Positions 1 to 10,980 are shown, counted from the first letter of the stretch. The stretch: DNA of 64,000 bases from Locusta migratoria (GCA_026315105.1 CM048750.1:398907002-398971001), one strand, 5' to 3'. Translations and numbers: made by a program. Notes: a model not told the origin generated them from the sequence alone.

Positions 1-144
1 TAAAAATAAATTAATTAAATGGAAATAAAATTTGTTCAACAATTTAACTCTTCTGTTGTTTCGTTTGTAATTTAAGGGTGGTCACAAACTGGGAAAACCT
101 GGAATATCAGAAATTATCAAGGAATTTTGTGTGACCAGGAAATA

Positions 145-195
145 TCAGGGAATTTCGTGAAGTGTCAGGGAATTTCGTGAAGTGTCAGGGAATTT
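145..195. repeat. 20-bp tandem repeat, about 2.5 units
   Basis: The unit tcagggaatttcgtgaagtg starts at 145, 165 and 185, the last copy partial. It lies just inside the left end of the hAT-like element, where subterminal repeats often serve as transposase binding sites; that role is inference. Confidence 0.7.
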
Positions 196-296
196 TTTTC
201 TCCTCTCTTTAACTTGAATCTATGCTGCACATTTTTTCTGGTTTCAGGATCCAAAAAAGTGCCCATGGCCTAGAATCAGGTGCATAGCAATTCCAT

Positions 297-600
297 GTTC
301 TGAAAAATGGCACTAGGAGCCACCACAAAAACTTTTGATGTCTAATTATGCAGCAGTATGCATACATTTCAAAATGCAAATACTCATGCAAAAACAGTAG
401 TTGATGAATCTAGAGTATCCTTTTATCTAAGTTTCGATCAGTGACTTTTAATACGCCACATAAAAGAGAAAAGGGAAGTTCATTATTGCTAATCCTCGAA
501 TGTAGTAGCCTTTCAAATATTCGTAGCAACAAGAATAAATTTCTTTGCATAAACACTGACAATGCGCAAGGCTTCACTGTTCTGCGCTTGCTGCCAATAT
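297..600. repeat. Dispersed repeat, copy 1 (partner at 54162-54450)
   Basis: The stretch beginning gttctgaaaaatggcactag reappears in the same orientation at 54162. Shared blocks include the gttctgaaaaatggc start, a 'ttcaaatattcgtagcaaca'-like block and 'atttctttgcataaacact'-like sequence. The copies are diverged and interrupted by indels. No coding potential is evident. It may be internal sequence of a transposon family of which two copies fall in this window. Confidence 0.55.
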
Positions 601-1427
601 GCAACGTTCTTTGAATATGTGAGTAGGTGTAACATAATAGTAAGTTTTAAAGTACTTAGATTTGCATCTCACAAATATTCTCATGCATTTCTCTATATTT
701 CATGTAACTAATGAGGCAAGAAAGTATTGAGTGAATTTATTGCTCCGAAATTGAATGGATTATTTGACTTAGTGTTTTTTGCTAGGTGCTTACGTACGGT
801 GTATTAGTCTCATAATTCAATTGCAAAACACTAACCATTTGAATTGGATATTGCTCGGTAGAGTGTTGTGCCGAAGTGAAGTTTCCTTTGCGCATAATCA
901 CACTCTTATATTTAATCACACTTCTCTTCAAACCGCAGCTCCTTTCTTATCTCTCATTCCACTCATAAAACAGCTTCCACTTTCACACAATTTCTTCTAA
1001 GAAATATAATTATGTTCTGCTACAAATATTTCAAGATTTTTCAGTTCATTGTTAGGCAGAATGTAATAGCACAATACTTCAAAAATGACACATGATTGGT
1101 CACACATGCTTCCTACGAATCATTGCACCCACCATTACCAACAACTACATGCATAGCAGAAGCTACCGACACCTAAAATACAAAATGAATCAAATGAAGA
1201 TGTTGCAACTTTTGATGTTCCAAAATCTTTAATTCATTCTTCCCGGAATTCATGATCAAAGTTGTCAAAAGAAACAGAACATCAAAGGAAAGATGATAAA
1301 GTAACTGAATCAGTATATTTGAAAAGAAAACGTGTACCTAGAAAATGTGTGCTATGAGAAAGTATAAAAAATGAATAAAATAAAAAATAAACATAGTTGA
1401 TGTGCATCTTCATGTGACACAATGGCT

Positions 1428-1725
1428 GTTCAAAAAAGTTTTGGGCATACAGCCGCATAAAGTTAACTTCTAATATTTCAGCTGCGTACTGTCCAGCCAT
1501 CTTCAGAGAGAATCGGAGACTGACGCTCCAACATGCGATTCATGCTTATAGACGTGTTGGACTGCACTACTGTGCATGTGGCTACAGATGCAACAAGGCA
1601 TTTATTAGCACAAAGTGTGTGCTGGATCATCAGTCTTTGACTCTCTCTGAAGATGGCTGGATGGTACTCAGCCAAAATATTAGAAGTCAACTTTATGCGG
1701 CTGCACCCTCAAAACGTTTTTGAAC
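1428..1725. repeat. Inverted repeat (foldback), arms 1428-1510 and 1643-1725
   Basis: The arm with agccgcataaagttaacttc and ccagccatcttcagagaga is repeated in reverse complement at 1643-1725 with roughly 85-90 percent identity. The spacer is about 130 bp. Both arms lie inside the hAT-like element, so this is a foldback embedded in, or belonging to, that element. No open frame is supported. Confidence 0.65.
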
Positions 1726-2249
1726 AAACATAGTTGAGTTTGTCAAAAGTGTCTCCATCATCTTTTGTGGGTTTTGTACCAAGATTTAATTGTTGCCAGT
1801 AAGGAAACAAAACGAATTTTATTTATAATGTGAATTGAAATATCACAGACAGTATGAGGCTTCACTGGAAAACCTGGAAATGTTGGGAATTTTTGAACCA
1901 TTTCTTTGTGGCCATCCTGAATTTGTAAGCTACATCACAACATGTTTTTATTTGAGTACTGCTCGTGCTGCTGCTACTACTATATCATTTCCCCTTTCAT
2001 GTTCTTTTTGTGAGTGGTGTACAAACTGTTGGTAAGTCTTTTTATAAGCTTTAATTAGTGTGATTATATCATTGTGGTATTTTGAAAGGCATATTTGGGC
2101 ATAATTCGATTAATGATGAAAATTCTCCTCAGAGATGATAAATATTGTTAAAACGAGATAGAATGGTTGGCCAGTACTTACCTTTGTGCTGTACTGCCGA
2201 TAGTAACACAAATGAAGAAACAGAAAAAAAGGGGACAAAAAGGACAAGC

Positions 2250-2274
2250 TTTCGGAACACAGTTCCTTCATCAG
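2250..2274 (-). ncRNA. Hammerhead-ribozyme-like core in PLE terminal sequence
   Basis: On the minus strand the sequence reads CTGATGA, then a GGAAC/GTTCC hairpin with a TGT loop, then GAAA, followed by GCTT. The order CUGANGA - helix II - GAAA is the hammerhead core, and hammerheads are known in PLE terminal repeats. One extra A lies between CTGATGA and helix II, which departs from consensus. AGCT after GAA could form helix III only by pairing between two molecules. Helix I complementarity is weak. Activity is not established. Confidence 0.45.
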
Positions 2275-2539
2275 GTGCGAAAGAAGGGAAGAAGAAAGGA
2301 TGAGAACGGAAGGGAAAGGTAATTCACGACCTAGGTCATGAAGGTGGTGTTTCGGAAATGTGGACATCAGAGATACTGCATTTACGTACTGAGCCAAGCC
2401 AGAGAGGATATATATAACCAAAGAGGAAAGATCAAGTAGTAAAGAGAAGAGAAGATGAGTGAACTGAATGATGCTGAGGGGTGTAGGAGGGGCAGGGGGT
2501 TGTCTAAAATGTTTTTCATTAACAGGGAAAGATGGATGG

Positions 2540-2686
<147 letters not shown>

Positions 2687-2689
2687 CGT

Positions 2690-4073
2690 AACCTCAACTC
2701 GAGATACCACTTCAGCACCCAGTCACACCCCCAGGCAGCAGAGCCGCTGTTGAACCCCCCCTCCCAAAAAGATCATCCTGCTCTTCCTCAGTACCATCCC
2801 TTGCAGGCATTCCAGGAATTCCTCACATCCAGCATTGCTTCCCAATCCTTCCTGAACAACATACCAACCACTCCTAACATCAGCCCAGCTGAATCCAAAG
2901 CCATCCGAGAGCTGAAAGCGGACGGCTACATTGTAATTCTCCCAGTGGACAAGGGTTCAACAACTGCGGTACTTGATCGAGGGGAGTATGTGGCAGAAGG
3001 GTTGTGTCAACTCTCAGACACCTCTACCTACAAACCTATTCCTTATGACCCCATTCCCTCAGTCCAGGCTGAACTACAGAAAATCCTTAAAACCCTAGGT
3101 CCGTTACAAGGTCTCAACAATGCCTCCTTAGAACTTCTCTCTCCACCTGAACCTCGCACCCATACCTTCTACCTACTCCCTAAAATCCATAAAGAGAATC
3201 ATCCTGGCCGTCCCATAGTAGCAGGTTTCAAACTCCAGCAGAACGTGTCTCATTTCTGGTAGACCACACCTCCAACCTATAACCTGCAGGCTACCATCCT
3301 ATATCAAAGACACAAACCACTTTCTGGAACACCTCAAATCCATCCCTATGCCCCTCCTATGTGATAGCTTCCTTGTCACCATAGATGCTACATCCCTGTA
3401 CACCAACATCCCTCACACCCATGGTCTATCAGCTTTGGAACACTATCTTTCCCAAAGCCCACCTGAAAGCCTCCCAAAAACCTCATTCCTTGTTACACTT
3501 GCTAATTTCATGCTCAACAATAATTACTTCACCTTTGATGGCCAGACCTACAAACAAATCAGGGGGACAGCTATGGGTACCAGGATGGCCCCTTCCTATG
3601 TCAACCTCTTCATGGGCCTCATGGAAGAGGCATTCCTTAATACACAGAAGTTGCCTCCCCTGGTTTGGTATAGATTCATAGATGATATCTTTCTGGTCTG
3701 GACTCACAGTGAAGAAACCCTTCTGAACTTCCTCCACAACCTTAACTCCTTCTCCAACCCAAAATTCACCTGGTCCTTCTCCAAAACTCAAACCACTTTC
3801 CTTGACATTGACCTTCACCTTGCCGAGTCTTGCATCCACACCTGAGTTCATATTAAACTCACTAACAAACAACAGTACCTCCACTTTGACAGCTGCTATC
3901 CCTTCCATATTAAACGATCCCTTCCCTACAGCTGGGGCATCTGTTCCAGTTCTGAATCCCTCACCAGCTATAACAACAATCTGTCCAATGCTTTCCTCTC
4001 CCGCAACTACCCTACAGACCTCATCCACAAACAGATCTCCCAAGCTGTCCATTTCTCTCCCTCCAATAACATA
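2690..4073 (+). pseudogene. PLE reverse transcriptase, frameshifted and stop-containing
   Basis: This encoded the reverse transcriptase that copies PLE RNA at a chromosomal target. PLE-type motifs in order: LPVDKGSTTAVLDRGEYV (about 2940), FYLLPKIHKENHPGRPIV (about 3167), DATSLYTNIP (about 3383), GTAMGTRMAPSYVNLFMG (about 3568) and the catalytic FIDDIF (about 3674), which keeps both aspartates. The frame changes once near 3245-3260. A TGA at 3843-3845 interrupts the thumb region, which then continues in the same frame (YLHFDSCYPFHIKRSLPYS) to about 4073. Further up, the open frame runs through the microsatellite, so the original N-terminus cannot be placed. It cannot make a complete protein. 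Family assignment is strong from the KIHK...GRPIV and IRGTAMG motifs. Confidence 0.85.
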
Positions 4074-4075
4074 GA

Positions 4076-5142
4076 TTGGGTAAAATATTCTGGAGGTAAA
4101 ATAGTCCCCCCATTAGGATCTCCAGGCAGGGACTACTCAGGAAAGACAGCACTGGCATTCTACGGATCGGAGCATGGAATGTTAGATCCCTTTATCAGGT
4201 AGGGAAATTAGAAAATTTAAAAAGGGAAATGGATAGGCTGAAGTTAGATATAATGGGGATTAGTGAAGTTCGGTGGAAAGATGAACAGGATTTTTGGTCA
4301 GGCGATTACAGGATTATAAATACAAAATCAGTTGGGGGTATTACAGGAATAGGTCTGATAATCAATAAGAAAATAGGAATGTGGGTAAACTGCTATGAGC
4401 AGTGAAGTGATCACATAATCACAGTCAAGACAGATACATAGCTGAACACAGACCACAGTAGTACAAGTTTATATGCCTACTAGTTCTGCCAGAAAGGAGG
4501 AGATTGAAGAAATGTAAGAGGAGATTGAAGAAATGTATGAGGAGATAAAGGAAATTATTCAGACAATTAAGGGAGAGAAAAACTTAATTGTGATGGGAGA
4601 CTGGAATTCGTTAGTAGGAAAAGAAAGGGAATGAAAAATAGTAGGTGAATATGGACTGGGCAAAAGGAATGAAAGAGGAGATCACCTGGTAGAATTTTGC
4701 ATGGAACATAATTTAATCATAACAAACAACTGGTTTAAGAATCACAAAGGAAGGTTGTATACGTGGAAGAGACCAGGAGACACTGGAAGGTACCAGATAG
4801 ATTTTATAATGATAAGACATAGATTTTGGAACCAAGTTTAAAACTGTAAGACATACCCAGGGGCAGATATAGACTCTGACCATAACTTGTTGGTCATGAA
4901 CTGTAGGCTGAAACTGAAAAAAACTGCAGAAAGGTAGGAAAATAAGGAGGTGGGACGTGGATAAATTGAAGGAACCTTACGTTCTTGAGAATTTCAGAGG
5001 GAGCTTTACGCAACAATTGACAGAAATAGGGGGGGGGGGGGGATAAAACAGTAGAAGAAGAATGGGCAGCATTGAGAAATGAAATAGTGAAGGCAGCAGA
5101 GGACAAAATAGATAGAAAGGCAAGACCTACAAAAAGTCCGTA
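4076..5142 (+). mobile_element. RTE-type LINE, 5' part (endonuclease and linker), decayed
   Basis: Translation from about 4158 gives RIGAWNVRSLYQVGKLENLK and LDIMGISEVRW, the first two blocks of the apurinic-type endonuclease of RTE LINEs, then MGDWNSLVGK near 4600 and DFIM/DSDHNLLVMN near 4800-4900. In-frame stops (for example after NCYEQ near 4404) and a poly-G run at 5029-5042 break the frame. The copy ends at 5142 in the linker before the reverse transcriptase. There a minus-strand RTE copy begins. Confidence 0.8.
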
Positions 5143-7408
5143 GATGTTGTTGTTGTTGTGGTCTTCAGTCCGGAGATTGGTTTGATGCAGCTCTCCAAAA
5201 TACCCTATCCTGAGCAAGCCTCTTCATCTCCACTTAAGAACGGCAACCTACATCTGTCTGAATCTGCTTACTGTATCCATCTCTTGGTCTTCCTCTGCGA
5301 TTTTTACCCCACCCACTTCCCTCCAACGCTAAATTAACAATTCCTTGATGTCTAAGAATGTGTCCTACCAATCTATCCCTTCTTTTAGTCAAGGTATGCC
5401 AGAAATTTCTTTTCTCCCCAATTCTGTTCAGTATCTCCTCATTAGTTACGTGATCCACCCACCTAATCTTCAGCTTTCTTCTGTAGCACCATATTTCAAA
5501 AGCCTCAATCCTCTTCCTGTTCGCACTGTTTATCGTCCATGTCTCACTTCCATACAAGGCAACACTCCATACAAATGCCTTCAGAAAGGACTTCCTTAGG
5601 CTTAAATCAATATTCGATGTTAACAAATTTCACTTTTTCAAGAACGCTTTTCTACCCATTGCCATTCTGCATTTTATATCCTCTGTACTGTGACCATCAT
5701 TTGTTATTTTACTGCCCAAGTAACAAAACTCATCTACCTCCTTTATTGCTTCGTTTCCCAATCTAATTCCTTCAGCATCACCTGATTTTCTTAGACTGCA
5801 CTCCATTACCCTAGTTTTGCTCTTGTTAATGTTCATCTTATATGCACCTTTCAGCACACTGTCCTTTCCGTTCAATTGCTCTTCCAGGTCCTTTGCTGTA
5901 TCTGACAGAATTACTATGTCGTTGGCAAAGCGCAATGTTTTTAATTCTTCACCCTGGACTTTAATTCCTTCTCCAAATTTCTCCTTGCTTTCCGTTAGAG
6001 CTTGCTCAATGTACAAATTGAATAACATTGGAGAAAGGCTACAACCTTGTCTTACTCCCTTCCCAACCACTGCCTCCCTTTCATGCCCTTCAACTCTGAC
6101 AACCGCTGTCTGGTTTTTGTACAAGTTGTAAATAACCTTACGCTCCCTATATTTTACCCCTGCTTGCTTCAGAACTTGAAAGAGTTAAGTCCAAGCAATA
6201 TTGTCAAAAGCCTTCTCCAAATCTACAAAAGCTAGAAATGTAGGTTTGCCTTTTCTTAATCTATCTTCTAGGATAAGCCGTAAAGTGAGTATTGCCTCCC
6301 GTGTTCCTACATTTCTTCTGAACCCAAACTGATCTTCCCCGAGGTCGGCTTCTACCAGCTTTTCCATCCTTCTGTATATAATCCGTGTTAATATTTTGCA
6401 TCCATGACTTATTAAACTGATGGTTCTGTAGTTTTCACACCTGTCTGCACCTGCTTTCTTTGGAATGGGGATAATAACATTTTTCTTAAATTCTGAGGGT
6501 ACTTCGCCTGTCTCATACATCTTACACACCAGGTGAAACAGGTTTGTCATGGCTGGTTCTCCTAGAGACTTCAGTAGCTCTGAGGGAATATCATCTACTC
6601 CAGGGGTCTTGTTTCGAATTAGTTCTTTCAGGGATCTGTCAAATTCTTCTCTCAGTACAGTATCACCTATTTCATCTTCATCTACATCTTCTTTCCTGCC
6701 TACAATATTGTCTCGAAGTTCATTTCCTTTGTAGAGCCCCTGTATATACTCTTTCCACCTTTCAGCTTTCCCTTCTTTGCTGAGAACTGGTTTTCCATCA
6801 GTGTCCTTGATATTCATAGAGCCTTTTTTCTTATCTCCAAATGTTTCTTTTATTTTCCTGTAGGCTGTATCTATTTTTCCCCTATTTATACATTCTTCTA
6901 CATCCTTGCATTTGCCTTCTAGACACTCCTGCTTAGCCATTTTGCACTTCCTGTCAATCTCATTTCTTAGTCGTCTGTACTCCATTTTGCCTGTTTCACT
7001 TACTGCATTTTTATATTTTCTCCTTTCATCGATTAAATTTAGTATCTCCTGTGATATCCAAGGATTTTTTGTAGGTCTTACCTTCCTACCTAGTTTGTCC
7101 TCTGCTACCTTCACTATTTCATCTCTCAATTTTACCCATTCCTCCTCTACTGTTTTATTTTCCCCTGTTTCTTCAATTGTTGCCTAAAGCTTCCTCTGAA
7201 ATTTTTAAGAACCTCAGGTTCCTTCAATTTATCCAGGTCCCATCTCCTTATTTTCCTACCTTTTTGTAGTTTCTTCAGTTTCAGTCTACAGTTCATAACC
7301 AACAAGTTATGGTCAGAGTCTATATATGCCCCTGGGTACGTCTTACACTGTAAAACCTGGTTCCGAAATCTATGTCTTACCATTATAAAATCTATCTGGT
7401 ATCTCCCG
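5143..7408 (-). mobile_element. RTE-type LINE, minus strand, 5'-truncated
   Basis: Read on the minus strand this runs from the endonuclease C-terminus (7383) through linker and reverse transcriptase to the 3' end at 5143, finishing with the RTE tail GACCACAACAACAACAACATC. The tail abuts the plus-strand RTE piece ending at 5142. The 5' end at about 7408 lies inside the endonuclease, as expected of incomplete target-primed reverse transcription. No convincing target duplication was found, so the junctions may also involve deletion. Confidence 0.8.
5234..7383 (-). pseudogene. RTE endonuclease-reverse transcriptase remnant
   Basis: Order on the minus strand: endonuclease end (DSDHNLLVMNC) at 7383-7147; linker and fingers at 7129-6185, with NKTPGVDDIPSELLKSLGEP, NYRTISLISHGCKILTRIIY, DQFGFRRNVGTREAI and FVDLEKAFDN; palm at 6124-5630, with GVRQGCSLSPMLFNLYIEQA and FANDIVIL; thumb and C-terminus at 5626-5234, with LYGSETWTI and ILRHQGI. 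At least three frame breaks separate these blocks. The catalytic box reads FAND instead of the usual FADD/YADD, replacing one metal-binding aspartate. The length matches the C-terminal two thirds of an RTE protein. Confidence 0.85.
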
Positions 7409-8240
7409 GATACAGGAGTAAAATATAGGGTACGAAAAGTTATTTACAACTTGTACAAAAACCAGACAACAGTTATCAGAGTTAAAGGGCATGATAGAGA
7501 TGCAGAGGTTGGGAAGGGTGTAAGACAGGGTTGTAGCCTTTCCCCAATGTTATTCAATTTGTACATTGAGCAAGCTATAAAGGAAAGCAAGGAGAAATTT
7601 GGAGAAGGAATTAGAGTTCAGGGTGAAGAAATAAAAACTTTGATTTGTAATTCTATCAGAGACAGCGAAGGACCTGGAGGAGCAACTGAATGGAATGGAC
7701 AGTACATTGAAAGGAGCATATAAGATGAACATAACAAGAGCAAAACAAGGGTAATGGAATGCAGTCTAAGAAAATCAGGTGATGCTGAAGGAATTAAAGT
7801 AGGTAACGAATCAATAAAGATGGTAAATGAGTTTTGTTACTTGAGCAGTAAAATAACTTATAATGGTCCCAGTACAGAGGATATAAAATGCCAAATGGCA
7901 ATGGGAACAAAAGTGTTTTTGAAAAAGAGAAATTTGTTAACATTGAATATTAATTTAAGCATAATGAAGTCCTTTCTGAAGGCATTTGTTTGGAGTGTTG
8001 ACTTGTAAGGGAGGGAAACATGGACAATAAACAGTGCGGGCGGGAAGAGGATAGAGGCTTTTGAAATGTGGTATTATAGAAGAATGCTGAAGGTTAGGAG
8101 GTACTGAACAGAATTGGGGAGAAATGGAATATCTGGCATACCTTGACTAAAAGAAGGGATTGATTGGTAGGATACATTCTTAGTCATCAAAGAATTGTCA
8201 AGTTAGCATTGTGGGGAAAAAATAGCAGGGAATTAGATTT
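7409..8240 (+). pseudogene. RTE reverse transcriptase 3' part, decayed
   Basis: Plus-strand RTE sequence resumes at GVKYR..VIYNLYKNQTTVIRV (from about 7412), continues through GVRQGCSLSPMLFNLYIEQA (7520-7580) and MECSLRKSGDAEGIKVGNES (7754), and fades near 8240 without the 3' tail. About 18 bp covering the catalytic FADD box are missing near 7640. It could be the remainder of the LINE at 4076-5142, but about 1 kb of intervening RTE sequence is absent, so the two may be separate copies. Confidence 0.75.
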
Positions 8241-9902
8241 TGCTGTTACAACAGAAATGAATCAGGTGCTAGGATGCAAAATAATGTTTAGCTTGATGAA
8301 CATCATTTCTTGGAAATTACCCCCAACAAATGTGAAAGCAGTTAATCTTGTCATGGTAAAATACATTACTTGAAAATGTAACACTTGAACTCGACACTGG
8401 AATTAGCTACACAAATCAGGTGTTCCATCATCTTAACCTCTTATCACCACTGGTGGTAGGGATCACTAACATAAACATCACAGTAAGAACTCACGCAAGG
8501 AACTCTTGACTTTTACCACAGAGATCAGCTTTGTTGACCACATCAAATTAAAATCATTTGTGGACTTAGGAAGTCTATTTGTTATGTACTATATTTGTTT
8601 AAGACAGCACAGACATTTTAAAAACACTGTCTTCTGCCACGGCTGTCTGCAGTACAGTATATCATTCGATTTATATTGAAACATCGACTTTCATCAATTG
8701 CCACAGTATTTCTGTGACTTGTACAAAAATGTAGATGATGTTTTGCAAAACAGTTACCATTTTCAAGACTATCTACCTTATTATGTTTTTCAAACCAAAA
8801 TAAATGTTACCATGTAATTTTTAAAACTAATGACATATGTGAGGGGGAGGGGGTGGATGGGAACTCTCATTATAGGCTGTACCACAAAACACTTCTTTGG
8901 GCTTAAACAGCAAATCCTCCAGGCATGAACATTGTTGAGCATGTCTGGAACGCCATGCAACATACTGTTCTGGATTGATTTTCTTTGGCTTGTCAGTATA
9001 GATGGGCTGATAGAAGTCTTCCTTTCTGATAACGTTTGCGATAGCCTGTGTAATAGATACTTTGATATTACTTTCTTATGACAAAGTCATAGGACATCAG
9101 TGAATGACCAGTAAACCCTTGATTCCTTAAAGAATCATACCCCCTTGTACAAATGAGTTAAAGCATTTAAGCAAGAAAAAGTTGATCAAAGGTATGAAGT
9201 CTTGTATATTAAAAGAATCTATGAAAACTAAAGACAGTTGGCCACACCAAACTACCCGGCGGATTTCCTTCATTTTTGTTTTTATTGAAAGGTATTCAGC
9301 AGATTTGTCATCAAGGATCAGAAGTTACATAACTCTTGCCTCCCATCTTTCTTTACTCATCTGTGATTTCCTACTGTATATTTCTTCTGGGGATGTCCTT
9401 GCTGTAAACTATAGTCAGTCGGTCAGGCTGTTCTATTGGACTGATTTCCTCCATTTTTGCTTTAAACAAAACGTATTCATTCATAGATTTGTCATCAAAT
9501 ATCAGAATTAACTTAAGTCTCTCCATTCTCTATTTTTATTCAAATGCAGTATCCTTTTGTGCTTGCACTGAATATTTTAATCAGTTTGATTTACTATATC
9601 TTTGGCTCTAATTAAGGTATGTAGTTCTTTTTGACATAACAATACTCAGTGGATGAAGCTCTTTCATTTGTGCTTTTAAACACTTGCATTGATTACTTCT
9701 GAAGAAAGCTATGCGTGAACATTCAACTTTACTTCCATTTTTTCCCAATGTTTTTGTCATTCCACTAATAGTGCAAAGTATTTGCATGGGTCCTCTTGTA
9801 ATGGTTGAAGTTTGTGGGAAGTGATATAATTTTGCATTCAGTGATACATTTGATACTATCTGCTGACTGTGTTGGGAATAGACTTTATTGGTAAAATAAA
9901 TA
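8241..9902. other. Unassigned, probably intronic
   Basis: AT-rich sequence without a supported gene or TIR. Two diverged direct copies of a block containing 'cattttTg...agatttgtcatcaa' lie at about 9266-9318 and 9446-9500. Given the nompC exon downstream on the plus strand, this may be nompC intron. Confidence 0.4.
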
Positions 9903-9969
9903 TTTCGATGAATATTGTTGCTTTGAATCAACCTTTCAAGAATTATACACCTGAGCAAGTACAGAAAAA
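9903..9969 (+). pseudogene. Partial duplicate of the nompC exon (67 bp)
   Basis: All 67 bases are identical to 10717-10783 inside the nompC exon, 814 bp downstream, and encode the end of a transmembrane helix and the following loop (FSMNIVALNQPFKNYTPEQV). There is no splice acceptor at its edge and no rest of the exon, so it is an untranslated scrap within the intron. Perfect identity points to a recent local duplication, gene conversion or an assembly artefact. Confidence 0.85.
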
Positions 9970-10040
9970 CTATACACTAAAATATCACACCTAATGCTGA
10001 AACATTAAAAATGTTGTAAGTCTCCTTGTCAGGAGAGACC

Positions 10041-10059
10041 GGGGGGGGGGGGGGGGGGG
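10041..10059. repeat. Poly-G tract, 19 G
   Basis: Nineteen uninterrupted Gs in intron-like sequence. Similar runs occur at 5029-5042 and 21100-21113. Their length is prone to sequencing error. Confidence 0.9.
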
Positions 10060-10460
10060 CAGAGCAGAAGGGTTAGTGAGAAAAAGTTTCATTTTTAAAA
10101 TTTAAGTCCCTAAGTGCCCTCATTATCAAAATTTGGATGATAAAATTCCAGGTATTAGCACACCATCAGTTTCGCAGTCTCAAGGCAAATACACAGTTTC
10201 TGATTGTAGTATTTGTCATATTGTGTTACTCACAAGAGTATACTGCATGAGTAGATTATGACAATACTTTTAAAAATATCAAATTTGGCTAGTAATTGTG
10301 TGAAAGATTGAAGTTAAAATTTTGTTGGCTCTGTATGTCATTAAGTACTGGTTTGTGTACTGTGCCCAAGGTACGTGGATAGTTGTTAATAATGCAGATA
10401 CTACACATTTGTTTAAGTTTTTATTCAGTTTATAAGTAAAATAAAATTTTGTTTTCACAG

Positions 10461-10818
10461 GTAGCCGTGTTGCTGTTTGGTATTTTTGGAGTGGCAGCAC
10501 ATTTGGCAGGCATGTTGTTTGTTCCAAGGATTTATTGGCCTACTCTCATGTACATCAGAAACCAGTTATTTGCCATGTCTTTTCTTTTGGCGTGTGTGCA
10601 AATTCTTGATTTTTTGTCATTTCACCACCTATTTGGGCCTTGGGCTATCATCATAGGAAATCTTATGAAAGACTTGGCACGGTTCCTTGCTGTCCTTGCC
10701 ATTTTTGTATTTGGATTTTCGATGAATATTGTTGCTTTGAATCAACCTTTCAAGAATTATACACCTGAGCAAGTACAGAAAAATATCAGCCCTCTGTCAA
10801 AGGAGAACATAACTAAAG
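10461..10818 (+). CDS. nompC: nompC (TRPN mechanosensory channel), internal exon
   Basis: This exon codes part of the transmembrane domain of a TRP channel of the TRPN class. NompC is the mechanotransduction channel of insect bristle and chordotonal neurons, acting as a tetramer in ciliary or dendritic membranes. The 119 codons include YWPTLMYIRNQLFAMSFLLA, ILDFLSFHHLFGPWAIIIGN and LARFLAVLAIFVFGFSMNIV, which match my memory of NompC around the S4-S5 linker and S5. At least three hydrophobic helices are visible. The acceptor is tttgttttcacag|GTAGCC and the donor AAAG|GTAAGA. The exon starts in phase 0 and ends after the first base of a codon. The frame is intact. No neighbouring nompC exon was found, so the flanking introns must be long and full of transposons. 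It is the only clear host gene here. Confidence 0.85.
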
Positions 10819-10902
10819 GTAAGATTTATTCATCTTACAATCTTAATTATTTTAATCAGTCTTTAGAAGCCCATAGAAAATGCAACCCGAAGAATATTAT
10901 TT

Positions 10903-10920
10903 TGCCAATGTGTTTGTGTT

Positions 10921-10979
<59 letters not shown>
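10903..10979. repeat. (GT)n microsatellite
   Basis: Interrupted then pure GT dinucleotides starting about 85 bp after the nompC donor site, within the intron. Confidence 0.95.

Positions 10980-10980
<1 letters not shown>

Larger units (their letters stand above)
72..1921. mobile_element. hAT-like non-autonomous DNA transposon (probable)
   Basis: The two ends are imperfect inverted repeats: ttaagggtggtcacaaa at the left and the complement of tttgtggccatcctgaa at the right, 14 of 17 matching. Outside them lie tttgtaat (64-71) and tttgtaag (1922-1929), an 8-bp duplication with one mismatch. An 8-bp duplication and CAGGG-like ends fit the hAT superfamily. No transposase is visible inside, so the element would be non-autonomous or decayed. 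Subterminal 'aaaacctgga' motifs occur near both ends in opposite orientation. The interior holds a short tandem repeat, a dispersed repeat shared with 54162-54450, and an 83-bp inverted repeat. The superfamily assignment is inferred from ends only. Confidence 0.45.

Noticed and set aside
5143..8240. Twin-priming (5' inversion) as explanation of the RTE arrangement
   Set aside because: The inverted piece contains its own 3' tail, which a 5' inversion would not.
9608..9958. 116-codon minus-strand frame
   Set aside because: No similarity to known proteins, and it overlaps the duplicated nompC fragment in antisense.
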